Positions 1-7,681 of a stretch of 64,000 nucleotides of DNA are shown piece after piece. The stretch is taken from positions 124,001 through 188,000 of the forward strand of contig NZ_FNQJ01000003.1 in assembly GCF_900107605.1 (NCBI RefSeq), read 5' to 3'. This stretch comes from Acidovorax soli. Its GTDB lineage: Bacteria > Pseudomonadota > Gammaproteobacteria > Burkholderiales > Burkholderiaceae_C. A model generated the notes under the pieces. The model saw only the letters and a program-made list of their open reading frames with translations, ran no database searches and was not told where the DNA came from. The number at the start of each line of letters is the position of its first letter. Position 1 is the stretch's first letter. Position numbers and translations under genes: made by a program.

Positions 1-321
1 AATCAATGTATTGCCGTTGATTTCAGTGCACAAGGCTACACCATAACTCAGTTGACTACATGCACCACAACGACAGGGGCAACGATTAAGACCGTCAACA
101 ACATTTCGGCCAGCAACAATTCTTTCTCCCCTTCTTCAGGCACCACCTATTTGGGAATAAAGTTTGAACCTGTCAGAACCACTGCGACCATTACCGGCAC
201 GGATCTTGTCATATCCAATACCAACGCAAGCACGCGCTCATTAAAAATAGTGGCAAACACAATGGGTCGAGCAGAAATATGCAGCCCAAGTGCAACCATC
301 ACAGGATTCAAACCATGCTAA
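1..321 (+). CDS. FimT/GspH-type minor pseudopilin, 5'-truncated
   Basis: The reading frame is open from the first base of the window, so the start codon and the prepilin signal lie upstream; 106 residues remain. The visible part is a Thr/Ser-rich beta-type segment ending in Gly-Arg-Ala-Glu-Ile-Cys-Ser-Pro and a final Cys. This resembles the C-terminus of FimT/GspH-family pseudopilins, where a Gly-Arg-Ala-x-x-Cys element is common. The stop at 319-321 overlaps the pilW start by 7 bases, so the two are translationally coupled. FimT-like proteins help prime type IV pilus assembly and in some bacteria bind DNA; the family call rests on the C-terminal motif and on being first in a pilin operon. 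Confidence 0.6.
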   Translation, partial: NQCIAVDFSAQGYTITQLTTCTTTTGATIKTVNNISASNNSFSPSSGTTYLGIKFEPVRTTATITGTDLVISNTNASTRSLKIVANTMGRAEICSPSATITGFKPC

Positions 322-1010
322 AAAACCCGCTGAAACGCTCCAGACAGAAAGGGTTTAGTCTGGTAGAGAGCATGGTGGGCATCACGCTGGGATTATTTGT
401 AGTGACCGGCGCTTTAGTGCTCATGTCAACTATGACAAAAAATAATCGCGATCTGATGATGGAAACCCGATTGATTCAAGACTTGCGTACCAGTTCTGAT
501 CTGGTCGCAAGAGACATCCGCCGCGCGGGATACTGGGCAAGTGCCGCAGATGGTGTTTATGTGCCACCTAGTGCAGGCAGCCCGGTGGCTGCTGCGTCCT
601 TACCTAAAAATCCCTATCAAAATATTATTCAGGACAGTTGCGACGCTCCAACTCCTGCATCGAGTAACCCATCTACCGCCATATGCTATTACATAGACGC
701 GAATAATTATGGTTTCAAACTAGATGCAACGGCGGGTGTTTTATATGCGTTTGTTGCAGGCACCCCCCCGCAAGCGCTAAGCGACCCCAACACCGTCAAA
801 ATTACCCAATTCAACCTGATTGCTTCACCTTTGCAAATATCGCTACCTGGCAACTGTGCAGCAGCCTCAGTTCCCAACCCACCTCAAGTGGTTGTACGCG
901 AATTTGAAATCGAGTTGCGGGGTCACCCGCCATCAGATTCCACATTGGTTCGTGCGGTAAGAACCAAGGCAAGAGTTCGAAATGACGCAGTTAGCGGGAG
1001 TTGCAGCTAA
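315..1010 (+). CDS. pilW: Type IV pilus minor pilin PilW
   Basis: 231 residues. The N-terminus has a short basic leader and the prepilin-peptidase site KGFSLVESMVG (cleavage after Gly, Glu at mature position 5), followed by a hydrophobic helix. PilW-type minor pilins sit at the pilus tip complex and prime assembly. ATG 315 is chosen because it directly precedes the basic leader; an upstream in-frame start would add 12 residues without leader character. It overlaps the preceding gene by 7 bases and shares one base with pilX (stop TAA, start ATG written TAATG). The C-terminal domain has two Cys pairs that may form disulphides. Base composition is AT-richer than the rest of the window. Confidence 0.85.
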   Translation: MLKNPLKRSRQKGFSLVESMVGITLGLFVVTGALVLMSTMTKNNRDLMMETRLIQDLRTSSDLVARDIRRAGYWASAADGVYVPPSAGSPVAAASLPKNPYQNIIQDSCDAPTPASSNPSTAICYYIDANNYGFKLDATAGVLYAFVAGTPPQALSDPNTVKITQFNLIASPLQISLPGNCAAASVPNPPQVVVREFEIELRGHPPSDSTLVRAVRTKARVRNDAVSGSCS

Positions 1011-2350
1011 TGAATAACCACACCAACAGGCAGATTCTTTGCATGCCTGGAATAAATCAGCGCAAATATGAACGCGGAGCAGCATCTGTTGTCGTGGTTG
1101 CGTTACTTCTACTGATCATGGCCATCGTGGTTGCTTTTGCCAATCGAACCATAATTTTTGAGCAAAAAACATCGGCCAATCAGTACCGTGCCACGCTAGC
1201 CTTCGAAGCTGCCGAAGCGGGTCTTGCATGGGCCCAAGCGATGCTCAATGAACAAAAATATATTACTACAGCCTGTACAGAGGCCACAGCATCAGGCAAT
1301 GAAAGATTTAAAAATCGTTATCTTAATATTCGACCAGACACCACTATAGAGTTTACATACGTTAACTCTGCCACTCCACCAGCACCCATAGCTGCTTGCA
1401 TTTACAACCAAGCAGGCGGCAGCATGAATTGCAGTTGCCCTGTACGGGCAAGTCCCTACCCGAACCCACCCACGCTTTCCCCTACAAATACACCGAACAC
1501 ACCCAACCCCTCCGTCCCCACAGCGGGCTCAGGATATAACTTACGGTTTGATATTGCTTTCGAAAGCAACACAAGAACAGGAACCGTAAACATTATTTCT
1601 CAAGGCTGCACATTACCAGCGGGCGCTACGGCATGCGCTGGCGGCGACGCCAGTGCAACCGTCAGAGCCACCTTAGGCCAAATCTCTGGATTAGCTACTC
1701 CGCCAGCCTCACCACTTACTGCACGGGGCAATGTCAGCATTGGAAATGCCGCCCTAGGCGTCAGCAATCCAGACCCCAATACCAACGGCGTCACAATCAA
1801 TTCTGGCGGCACCATTGACGCCGCAAGCGCAAGAATAACTACCGTACCAGGCACACCGCCTAAAGCGACGCTGGTAGGTAATGATGCTTCTTTGCGGGAT
1901 AAAACGGAGGACGGCTTATTCTCCTCATTTTTTGGCATGAGCAAAGACGCTTACAAGAGCTTAAGCTACGTATTACCGTGTACTGCATGTACTAATACCG
2001 ATTTAATTAAGGCCTACGATGCAGGCGAAAGGCAAATTTGGGTGCCAGGCTCAATGACTATCAATGCGAGCCCCACAATCGGAACATCCACAGATCCTTT
2101 TGTCATGGTTGTTGATGGTATGGTCAATATCAGCGGTGGCCCTCAAATTTCCGCCGTAATCTACTCCACCGCTGCCACCTGGGATTCAACTGGCGGCGGT
2201 AGCGCATTGTTTCGCGGCGCTATCATTTCTGAAGGTGATTACACAGGGAATGGCACACCCGACTATTATTACGACCCCGAAGTCATGAAAAATATTCGAT
2301 CAAGTGCAAAATCATTTGCGCAAGTACCTGGCAGTTGGAGGGATTTTTAA
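1010..2350 (+). CDS. pilX: Type IV pilus minor pilin PilX, unusually long
   Basis: 446 residues, much longer than the roughly 200 of classical PilX. A leader of about 26 residues is followed by ERGAASVVVVALLLLIMAIV, matching the PilX N-terminal domain: cleavage after Gly, long hydrophobic helix, no Glu at mature position 5. Lack of Glu5 is typical of GspK-like tip pseudopilins. Residues about 30-75 carry the helix and an Ala/Glu-rich stretch; the rest is Pro/Thr/Gly-rich and probably beta-structured, with several Cys. It overlaps both pilW and pilV by one base (TAATG junctions), so the operon is tightly coupled. Product assignment to the family is firm; the function of the large C-terminal region is unknown. 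Confidence 0.78.
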   Translation: MNNHTNRQILCMPGINQRKYERGAASVVVVALLLLIMAIVVAFANRTIIFEQKTSANQYRATLAFEAAEAGLAWAQAMLNEQKYITTACTEATASGNERFKNRYLNIRPDTTIEFTYVNSATPPAPIAACIYNQAGGSMNCSCPVRASPYPNPPTLSPTNTPNTPNPSVPTAGSGYNLRFDIAFESNTRTGTVNIISQGCTLPAGATACAGGDASATVRATLGQISGLATPPASPLTARGNVSIGNAALGVSNPDPNTNGVTINSGGTIDAASARITTVPGTPPKATLVGNDASLRDKTEDGLFSSFFGMSKDAYKSLSYVLPCTACTNTDLIKAYDAGERQIWVPGSMTINASPTIGTSTDPFVMVVDGMVNISGGPQISAVIYSTAATWDSTGGGSALFRGAIISEGDYTGNGTPDYYYDPEVMKNIRSSAKSFAQVPGSWRDF

Positions 2351-3987
2351 TGGCCAAAATAAATAAAAGCAGCCATGGCAAGCATGGCGTCACCACCCAA
2401 CAGCGCGGTATCGCGCTGATTGAAGCCATGGTTGCGCTGCTGATAGTTTCTCTTGGCGCACTCGGCTTGATAGGAATGCATTTATTCCTGAACCGCAATG
2501 CCGACGTCGCCAAGCAACGCAGCGAGGCAGCCAAGCTGGCGCAGGGTGAGATGGAAAATATGCGCGTTTATAGAACTGCAACACCAAGTTCTGATGCCTT
2601 GTTTTGGACAAATGTTATTAAAACTGATGCAACCGGTGCCGAAATAAAAACCGGGACTGCCAGCAGCCCATACACCTCCAATACGGCTTATACATTGCAA
2701 CGCAGCGTCCCTGCTTCAGCCCCCACCGCTGGTAATTACAGAGATGTGCAGGTGAAGGTGACATGGCCGGATCGAAGTGGCGAAAACCAAGCCCTTGTCT
2801 TCAGAAGCATAATGAATGGCGTCGATCCCGCGACAGCAGTATCGCTATCGCTTGTCCCCAACGGTTCCAATGTGCGCGACACCTTGGGCCGTAACGTGAG
2901 CATACCTATTCCATCGAAAAATCTGGGTGATGGCACGAGTGTTTTCAAACCAAAATCGGGCGATGATACTGCTATTGTTTTTGACAACACCACTGGATTG
3001 ATCAAAAAAACATGCCGAATAACAAAAACAATACAAAGCGCCCAAATTACGCTTGCCGACCTAACCGATTGCACCAATAAAATCGCCTATTTATTGAGTG
3101 GTTTCATACGCTTCAAGTCCGTCGACCTGAAATCCAATTTCGTTTCAACCGATGCAAATGATCCAGTACCTACCAACACCACTTGGTCGGTTAACATGAT
3201 CATGAATGATGCTACTCCATTACCGGGAAGTGCTCTCCCTACTCAAAAACACGGCTTACTATCTCTTTTATCAAAAAACTCTGCGGCCTGGACCACCACC
3301 ATTTCCAACAGTCGCTATCCATCCGCCCCTAAATGTGCGGCAGAGTCGTTAAAAACCATCAAATTCACGGCCGCCGTCGACTACAGCTTTACCAACAATG
3401 GCAGCACCACCCCTACGACCAGCACCACGGTATATTTAACGATACCAGAATCAACCGCACTCACACCCACTGCCATTGCACCATATACCATATATCCAGC
3501 AGAAAAAATTATAAATACAAGCATTGTTGATTTAAGTGAGTACTATGTTGGCTACTCCTGCGTCATTGAACCGATTGATTTGGATAATGACCCTTTAACA
3601 GCAAATGCCTGGACAGGTATAACCCAGTTGTCCGTCTCAGGAACAGGCACAGCATCCAGCGCTTCTATAGGCACGACATACAAGATCTGCCGATTCAGCG
3701 CGGACTACAACCTTAGCTACAATCCATCTTTTCCATATAGTTCTAGCAATTATCCTATTTGGTACCCTGTCTCTCCGACCCCTGATGCTGCGACCAATCA
3801 AAATATCGACAGAATAAATAACGAAGAGCATCCCTATGCCTACCTCAATGTGCAAAGATCCCTTAGCAATCAGAACTTTCTTGTGATTAATGGAAGCAAC
3901 AGTTGTCCATCGGGTTCCGCTGTCGAGGTGAATGGCACTGGCAGTGAGGTTTATACAGACACCACAACCGTATTGCACCAACCTTAA
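2350..3987 (+). CDS. pilV: PilV-like minor pilin with very large C-terminal region
   Basis: 545 residues against about 150-200 for usual PilV. The N-terminus has the prepilin site QQRGIALIEAMVALL (cleavage after Gly, Glu5 present) and the hydrophobic helix of the PilV/PulG type. About 430 further residues are rich in Thr, Ser and Asn, with at least six Cys, probably an exported beta-rich domain. It is last in the operon, where PilY1 or the major pilin might be expected in other bacteria; the next gene is ribD, unrelated. The extended domain could act as an adhesin or tip module in place of PilY1, but that is inference. ATG 2350 overlaps the pilX stop (TAATG). Confidence 0.72.
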   Translation: MAKINKSSHGKHGVTTQQRGIALIEAMVALLIVSLGALGLIGMHLFLNRNADVAKQRSEAAKLAQGEMENMRVYRTATPSSDALFWTNVIKTDATGAEIKTGTASSPYTSNTAYTLQRSVPASAPTAGNYRDVQVKVTWPDRSGENQALVFRSIMNGVDPATAVSLSLVPNGSNVRDTLGRNVSIPIPSKNLGDGTSVFKPKSGDDTAIVFDNTTGLIKKTCRITKTIQSAQITLADLTDCTNKIAYLLSGFIRFKSVDLKSNFVSTDANDPVPTNTTWSVNMIMNDATPLPGSALPTQKHGLLSLLSKNSAAWTTTISNSRYPSAPKCAAESLKTIKFTAAVDYSFTNNGSTTPTTSTTVYLTIPESTALTPTAIAPYTIYPAEKIINTSIVDLSEYYVGYSCVIEPIDLDNDPLTANAWTGITQLSVSGTGTASSASIGTTYKICRFSADYNLSYNPSFPYSSSNYPIWYPVSPTPDAATNQNIDRINNEEHPYAYLNVQRSLSNQNFLVINGSNSCPSGSAVEVNGTGSEVYTDTTTVLHQP

Positions 3988-4112
3988 CCGTTGAGAAGGC
4001 GCCATTTACTTGCCTGGGAGCAGCAGTCGTAACCCTGCGTGACGCGGGAAAAGCAGGCACCATCGTTGCCAAGCGGCAAAGTCCACAGCGCCTGCATTAC
4101 CATCACCGCGCA

Positions 4113-5219
4113 ATGACCACACCAGCGCACTTCACCTCCCAAGCGCTTGGGCTCGCCGCCCAGGCGCTTTTTCTTTCCAACCCCAACCCCCGCGTGGGCT
4201 GCGTGCTGGTGGCGCCCGATGGCCGGGTGATTGGCCAGGGTTTCACCCAGCAGGCCGGTGGCCCGCACGCTGAAGTGGTGGCGCTGCGCGATGCGGCGGC
4301 TGCCGGGCAGGATGTGCGGGGCGCCACGGCCTACGTCACGCTGGAACCTTGCGCCCACCAGGGCCGCACGGGGCCTTGCTGCGACGCGCTGGTGGCGGCG
4401 GGCATTGGCAAGGTGGTGGCCTCCATTGCCGACCCCAACCCCCTGGTGGCCGGCCAAGGTTTTGCGCGGCTGCGCGCTGCGGGCGTGGCGGTGGAGGTGG
4501 GGCCGGGTGCAGCCGAGTCACGCGAACTCAACATCGGGTTTTTCAGCCGCATGGTGCGGGGCACGCCCTGGGTGCGACTCAAGGCGGCGGCGTCACTCGA
4601 CGGCACCACGGCATTGCACAACGGCACCAGCCAGTGGATCACCTCACCCGCTGCGCGCGCCGATGGCCATGCCTGGCGTGCGCGGGCCTGCGCCGTGCTC
4701 ACCGGCATTGGCACGGTGCTGGACGACAATCCGCGCCTGGATGTGCGCGAGGTGCCAACCCCACGCCAGCCGCATGTGGTGGTGGTGGACAGCCAATTGC
4801 AAACCCCGCCGGATGCGCGCCTTTTCATGGCCGGCCGCGCTTGCTATATCTACGCAGCCACCCAAAATGATGACAAAAAGGCCGCACTGGAAGCGCGTGG
4901 CGCCACGGTGGTTTATTTACCCAACCCACAAGGCAAAGTGAGCTTGCCCGCCATGCTGCGCGACCTGGCCCGGCGCGGCGTGAACGAGCTGCATGTGGAA
5001 GCCGGCAACAAGCTCAATGGCTCGTTCGTGCGTGAAGGGCTGGTGGACGAGATGCTGGTGTACCTGGCGCCCACCTTGCTGGGACCAGGCCTGGGCATGG
5101 CCCATGTCGGTCCGTTCGATACCTTGGCGCAAGGCCTGGCCATGGATTTCACTTCGGTAGAACGGGTGGGGCCGGACATCCGCCTCGTGGCAAGAGTGCG
5201 CGGGCGCGACGCTTTTTGA
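4113..5219 (+). CDS. ribD: Riboflavin biosynthesis bifunctional deaminase/reductase RibD
   Basis: 368 residues, normal length. It deaminates the diaminopyrimidine made from GTP and then reduces the ribosyl group, steps two and three of riboflavin synthesis in the cytosol. The N-terminal cytidine-deaminase-like domain (about 1-145) has the zinc ligands His52-Ala-Glu54 and PCAHQGRTGPC with Cys80 and Cys89. The C-terminal NADPH-dependent reductase domain runs from about 150 to the end. It begins 125 bases after pilV; no FMN riboswitch is visible in that gap. G+C rises sharply at this gene compared with the pilin operon. Confidence 0.95.
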   Translation: MTTPAHFTSQALGLAAQALFLSNPNPRVGCVLVAPDGRVIGQGFTQQAGGPHAEVVALRDAAAAGQDVRGATAYVTLEPCAHQGRTGPCCDALVAAGIGKVVASIADPNPLVAGQGFARLRAAGVAVEVGPGAAESRELNIGFFSRMVRGTPWVRLKAAASLDGTTALHNGTSQWITSPAARADGHAWRARACAVLTGIGTVLDDNPRLDVREVPTPRQPHVVVVDSQLQTPPDARLFMAGRACYIYAATQNDDKKAALEARGATVVYLPNPQGKVSLPAMLRDLARRGVNELHVEAGNKLNGSFVREGLVDEMLVYLAPTLLGPGLGMAHVGPFDTLAQGLAMDFTSVERVGPDIRLVARVRGRDAF

Positions 5220-5254
5220 GCGCAATGGCGCAGGGCCTGTGGGGCCGGCCTTTT

Positions 5255-6319
5255 TCACCGGCAAACCAGCTGGCTGCCCTGCCCCGGCGCCCGCACCTGC
5301 ATGCCACCGATGGCGGCAGCCGCTGCAAAGCCGGCCTGGTGAAAAGTGTCGAGCACGCGCGCCAGCGCGCCGGGGCTGCAGCTCACCAGCAGGCCACCGC
5401 TGGTCTGGGGGTCGGTCAGCAGGTGGCGCTGCCATTCGGGCACGCCAGGGGCCCAGGCCACATCGGCACCATAGGCGGCCTCGTTGCGTGCCGAGGCTCC
5501 CGTGACCACGCCCTCGGCCGCAAACCGCGCCGCGGCCTCAATGACGGGCACCTGGGCCAGCTCCACCTGGGCTGAAAGCCCCGAGCCCCGGCACACCTCC
5601 AGCAGGTGGCCTGCCAGGCCGAAGCCGGTGACGTCGGTCATGGCGTGCACGCCATCCAGCGCACCCAGGGCAATGCCCACCCGGTTGAGCTGTGTGGTGT
5701 AGCGCAGCATGTCGGCGTAGCCGGCAGCATCCAGCAGGCCTTTTTTCAGTGCCGCCGAGAGAATGCCCACCCCCAGCGGCTTGCCCAGCACCAGCACATC
5801 GCCCGCATGCGCGTCGGCATTGCGGCGCACGCGCTGCGGGTGCACCAGGCCCAAACCCACCAGGCCATAGATGGGTTCGAGCACGTCGATCGAATGCCCG
5901 CCCGCGATGGGGATGCCGGCGTCGCGGCACACGGCGGCTCCGCCTTCCAGCACACGGCCAATCACTTCGGCCGGCAGCTGGGCAATGGGCATGCCCACCA
6001 GGGCCAGCGCCATGATGGGTGTGCCGCCCATGGCGTAGATGTCGGACAGCGCATTGGTGGCGGCAATGCGGCCAAAGTCATAGGGGTCGTCAACGATGGG
6101 GGTGAAGAAATCGGTGGTGGCCACCAGCGCCTGGCTATCGTTCAGGCGGTAAACGGCCGCATCGTCGCTGGTTTCGGTACCCACCAGCAGTTCGGGCGGG
6201 ACGATGCCCTGCGGTGCGCGTGCCAAAATCTCCTGCAGCAGGCCCGGCGCTATCTTGCAACCGCAACCGCCGCCGTGCGAGAACTGGGTAAGACGAATGG
6301 GTTTTGAATCAACAGTCAT
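5255..6319 (-). CDS. selD: Selenide, water dikinase (selenophosphate synthetase)
   Basis: 354 residues, close to the 347 of E. coli SelD. It makes selenophosphate from selenide and ATP, the selenium donor for selenocysteine and for 2-selenouridine in tRNA. The Gly-rich catalytic segment SHGGGCGCK (residues 14-22) carries Cys19, so this is the Cys form, not a selenoprotein. Conserved blocks RLTQFSHG, AVYRLN, GRIAATNALSDIYAMGG and DPQTSGGLL are all present. The start at 6319 gives the family-typical N-terminus; further upstream the frame stays open without homologous sequence. It is divergent from mnmH with 57 bases between starts. Confidence 0.95.
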   Translation of the reverse strand: MTVDSKPIRLTQFSHGGGCGCKIAPGLLQEILARAPQGIVPPELLVGTETSDDAAVYRLNDSQALVATTDFFTPIVDDPYDFGRIAATNALSDIYAMGGTPIMALALVGMPIAQLPAEVIGRVLEGGAAVCRDAGIPIAGGHSIDVLEPIYGLVGLGLVHPQRVRRNADAHAGDVLVLGKPLGVGILSAALKKGLLDAAGYADMLRYTTQLNRVGIALGALDGVHAMTDVTGFGLAGHLLEVCRGSGLSAQVELAQVPVIEAAARFAAEGVVTGASARNEAAYGADVAWAPGVPEWQRHLLTDPQTSGGLLVSCSPGALARVLDTFHQAGFAAAAAIGGMQVRAPGQGSQLVCR

Positions 6320-6376
6320 GGTGCGCGCGATTGTGCCAGCCGGCCGCCGGCCCGCGCGGGGCAAGGGCCTGGCGCC

Positions 6377-7426
6377 ATGAGCCACCGCGGTCCCGTGCGC
6401 GTGGCGGATCGCCATGCATTTCACACCCTGATCGATGCGCGCTCGCCCGCCGAATACGCACTCGACCACATTCCCGGCGCCATCAACTGCCCGGTGCTCG
6501 ACGATGACGAGCGCCGTATCGTCGGCACCATCTACAAGCAGCAAGGCGCCTTTGAGGCGCGGCGCGTGGGCGGTGCCATGGTGGCAGCCAACCTGGCGCG
6601 GCATTTGCAAACGCAGTTTGCCGACCAGCCCGCCAGCTGGAAACCCCTGGTGTACTGCTGGCGCGGCGGCATGCGCAGCGGCTCGATGGTGACCTGGCTA
6701 CGCCTGGTGGGCTGGGACGCCCAGCAGCTGGCCGGTGGCTACAAGGCGTGGCGCCGCCATGTGATAGACCGGCTGGCCGAGCTGGCGCCGCAGCTGCCCC
6801 TGCGCGTGATCTGCGGCCCCACCGGCAGCGCCAAGACGCGCGTGCTGCAGGCCCTGGCCGCGCGCGGCGCGCAGGTGCTCGATCTGGAGGCCTGCGCCCG
6901 CCACCGGGGATCGGTGCTGGGCGCCTGGCCGGGGGTGGAGCAGCCCTCGCAAACCGCCTTCGAGACCGCCCTGCTGCATGCACTGGAGCCCCTGGATCTG
7001 CAGCGCACCATCTATGTCGAGGCCGAAAGCAGCAAGATCGGCCGCCTGGCGGTGCCCCAGCCCCTGGTGCAGCGGTTGCGCGCCAGCCCCTGCATCGAGA
7101 TCGCCGCCAGTGTGCCGGCGCGGCTGGATTTTCTGCTGCGCGACTACGCCAACCTGGGCGACGACCCCGCCCTGCTGGCCCACCAACTGGGTTTGCTCAA
7201 GGAGTTGCACGGCAAGCAGGTGATTGCACGCTGGCAGGACTGGGCCGCAGCAGGTGCGCTGGCGCCGCTGTTTGCCGAGCTGGTGGCCTTGCACTACGAC
7301 CCGCTCTATGCCCGCTCGCAAAGCACGCACCTGCACCAGTGGGCCACGCGGCTCAGCCTGGCCAGCGACGATCTTTCTGCGGCCGGCATTGATGCCCTGG
7401 CCGAGCAGCTGCTGGCGCTGGGTTGA
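6377..7426 (+). CDS. mnmH: tRNA 2-selenouridine synthase MnmH (SelU)
   Basis: 349 residues. It replaces sulfur by selenium at the wobble uridine of certain tRNAs, using selenophosphate from SelD. The N-terminal rhodanese domain (about 5-130) has the active Cys94 in VYCWRGGMRSGSM. A P-loop domain follows, with GPTGSAKT at about 147-154. Head-to-head placement with selD, 57 bases apart, fits a shared divergent promoter region and a common pathway. No selA or selB is in this window, so selenoprotein synthesis cannot be judged. Confidence 0.93.
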   Translation: MSHRGPVRVADRHAFHTLIDARSPAEYALDHIPGAINCPVLDDDERRIVGTIYKQQGAFEARRVGGAMVAANLARHLQTQFADQPASWKPLVYCWRGGMRSGSMVTWLRLVGWDAQQLAGGYKAWRRHVIDRLAELAPQLPLRVICGPTGSAKTRVLQALAARGAQVLDLEACARHRGSVLGAWPGVEQPSQTAFETALLHALEPLDLQRTIYVEAESSKIGRLAVPQPLVQRLRASPCIEIAASVPARLDFLLRDYANLGDDPALLAHQLGLLKELHGKQVIARWQDWAAAGALAPLFAELVALHYDPLYARSQSTHLHQWATRLSLASDDLSAAGIDALAEQLLALG

Positions 7427-7463
7427 CTTCCCCGGCACCAGGCTGTGCTACCCCCTCCACTGG

Positions 7464-7510
7464 CCATCAAAAAAGATCGCTTTTCGCGCTTGCCAGCAAA
7501 GCGCCATAGC
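7464..7510. repeat. AGCGCTT-family intergenic repeat, copy 1 (degenerate)
   Basis: On the minus strand it reads GCTATGGCGCTTTGCTGG, then CAAGCGCG, ending with a run of Ts and GATGG. This is a diverged version of the element described at 34343-34392. It lies just after the mnmH stop. Confidence 0.5.
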
Positions 7511-7549
7511 CATGTTTCAACATTGTTTTTGCACTTGCCTCAAGACAAT

Positions 7550-7564
7550 GCCCCATGATGGGGC
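7550..7564. repeat. Perfect palindrome upstream of amt
   Basis: GCCCCAT-G-ATGGGGC, seven bases each side of a central G. It lies 30 bases upstream of the sigma-54 promoter of the ammonium transporter gene. There is no T-run beside it, so it is more likely a protein-binding site than a terminator. The binding protein is unknown. Confidence 0.45.
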
Positions 7565-7593
7565 GAACCGGCGGTGCACCTCCATGTTTTTTT

Positions 7594-7609
7594 TGGCGCG
7601 TTTATTGCT
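7594..7609 (+). promoter_or_regulatory. Sigma-54 promoter of amt
   Basis: TGGCGCG-TTTA-TTGCT matches the sigma-54 consensus TGGCACG-N4-TTGCW with one change, and the GG (7595-7596) and GC (7607-7608) are exactly 10 bases apart, as required. Transcription would start near 7620, about 60 bases before the amt start codon. Nitrogen-controlled ammonium transporters commonly use this sigma factor. Confidence 0.7.
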
Positions 7610-7615
7610 TAATTT

Positions 7616-7651
7616 TGGTGCAAGTCTGGCGCCTGCGTCCGGATTGCACCA
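7616..7651 (+). promoter_or_regulatory. Hairpin in the predicted amt 5' untranslated region
   Basis: TGGTGCAA (7616-7623) pairs with TTGCACCA (7644-7651), and inside it TCTGG pairs with CCGGA, giving a stem of about 13 pairs with one bulged G and a 9-base loop. It starts at or beside the predicted transcription start. The outer arms also resemble NtrC half-sites (GGTGCA/TGCACC), so it may act as DNA or as RNA. Confidence 0.45.
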
Positions 7652-7681
7652 GAACAGATCAATTCAGAGCACGAGGAAGTT

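Noticed and set aside
3988..4112. FMN riboswitch before ribD
   Set aside because: None of the conserved FMN-aptamer blocks is visible and the gap is only 125 bases.
5255..6319. Possible in-frame UGA selenocysteine in selD
   Set aside because: The catalytic position is an ordinary Cys (Cys19) and no internal TGA is in frame.
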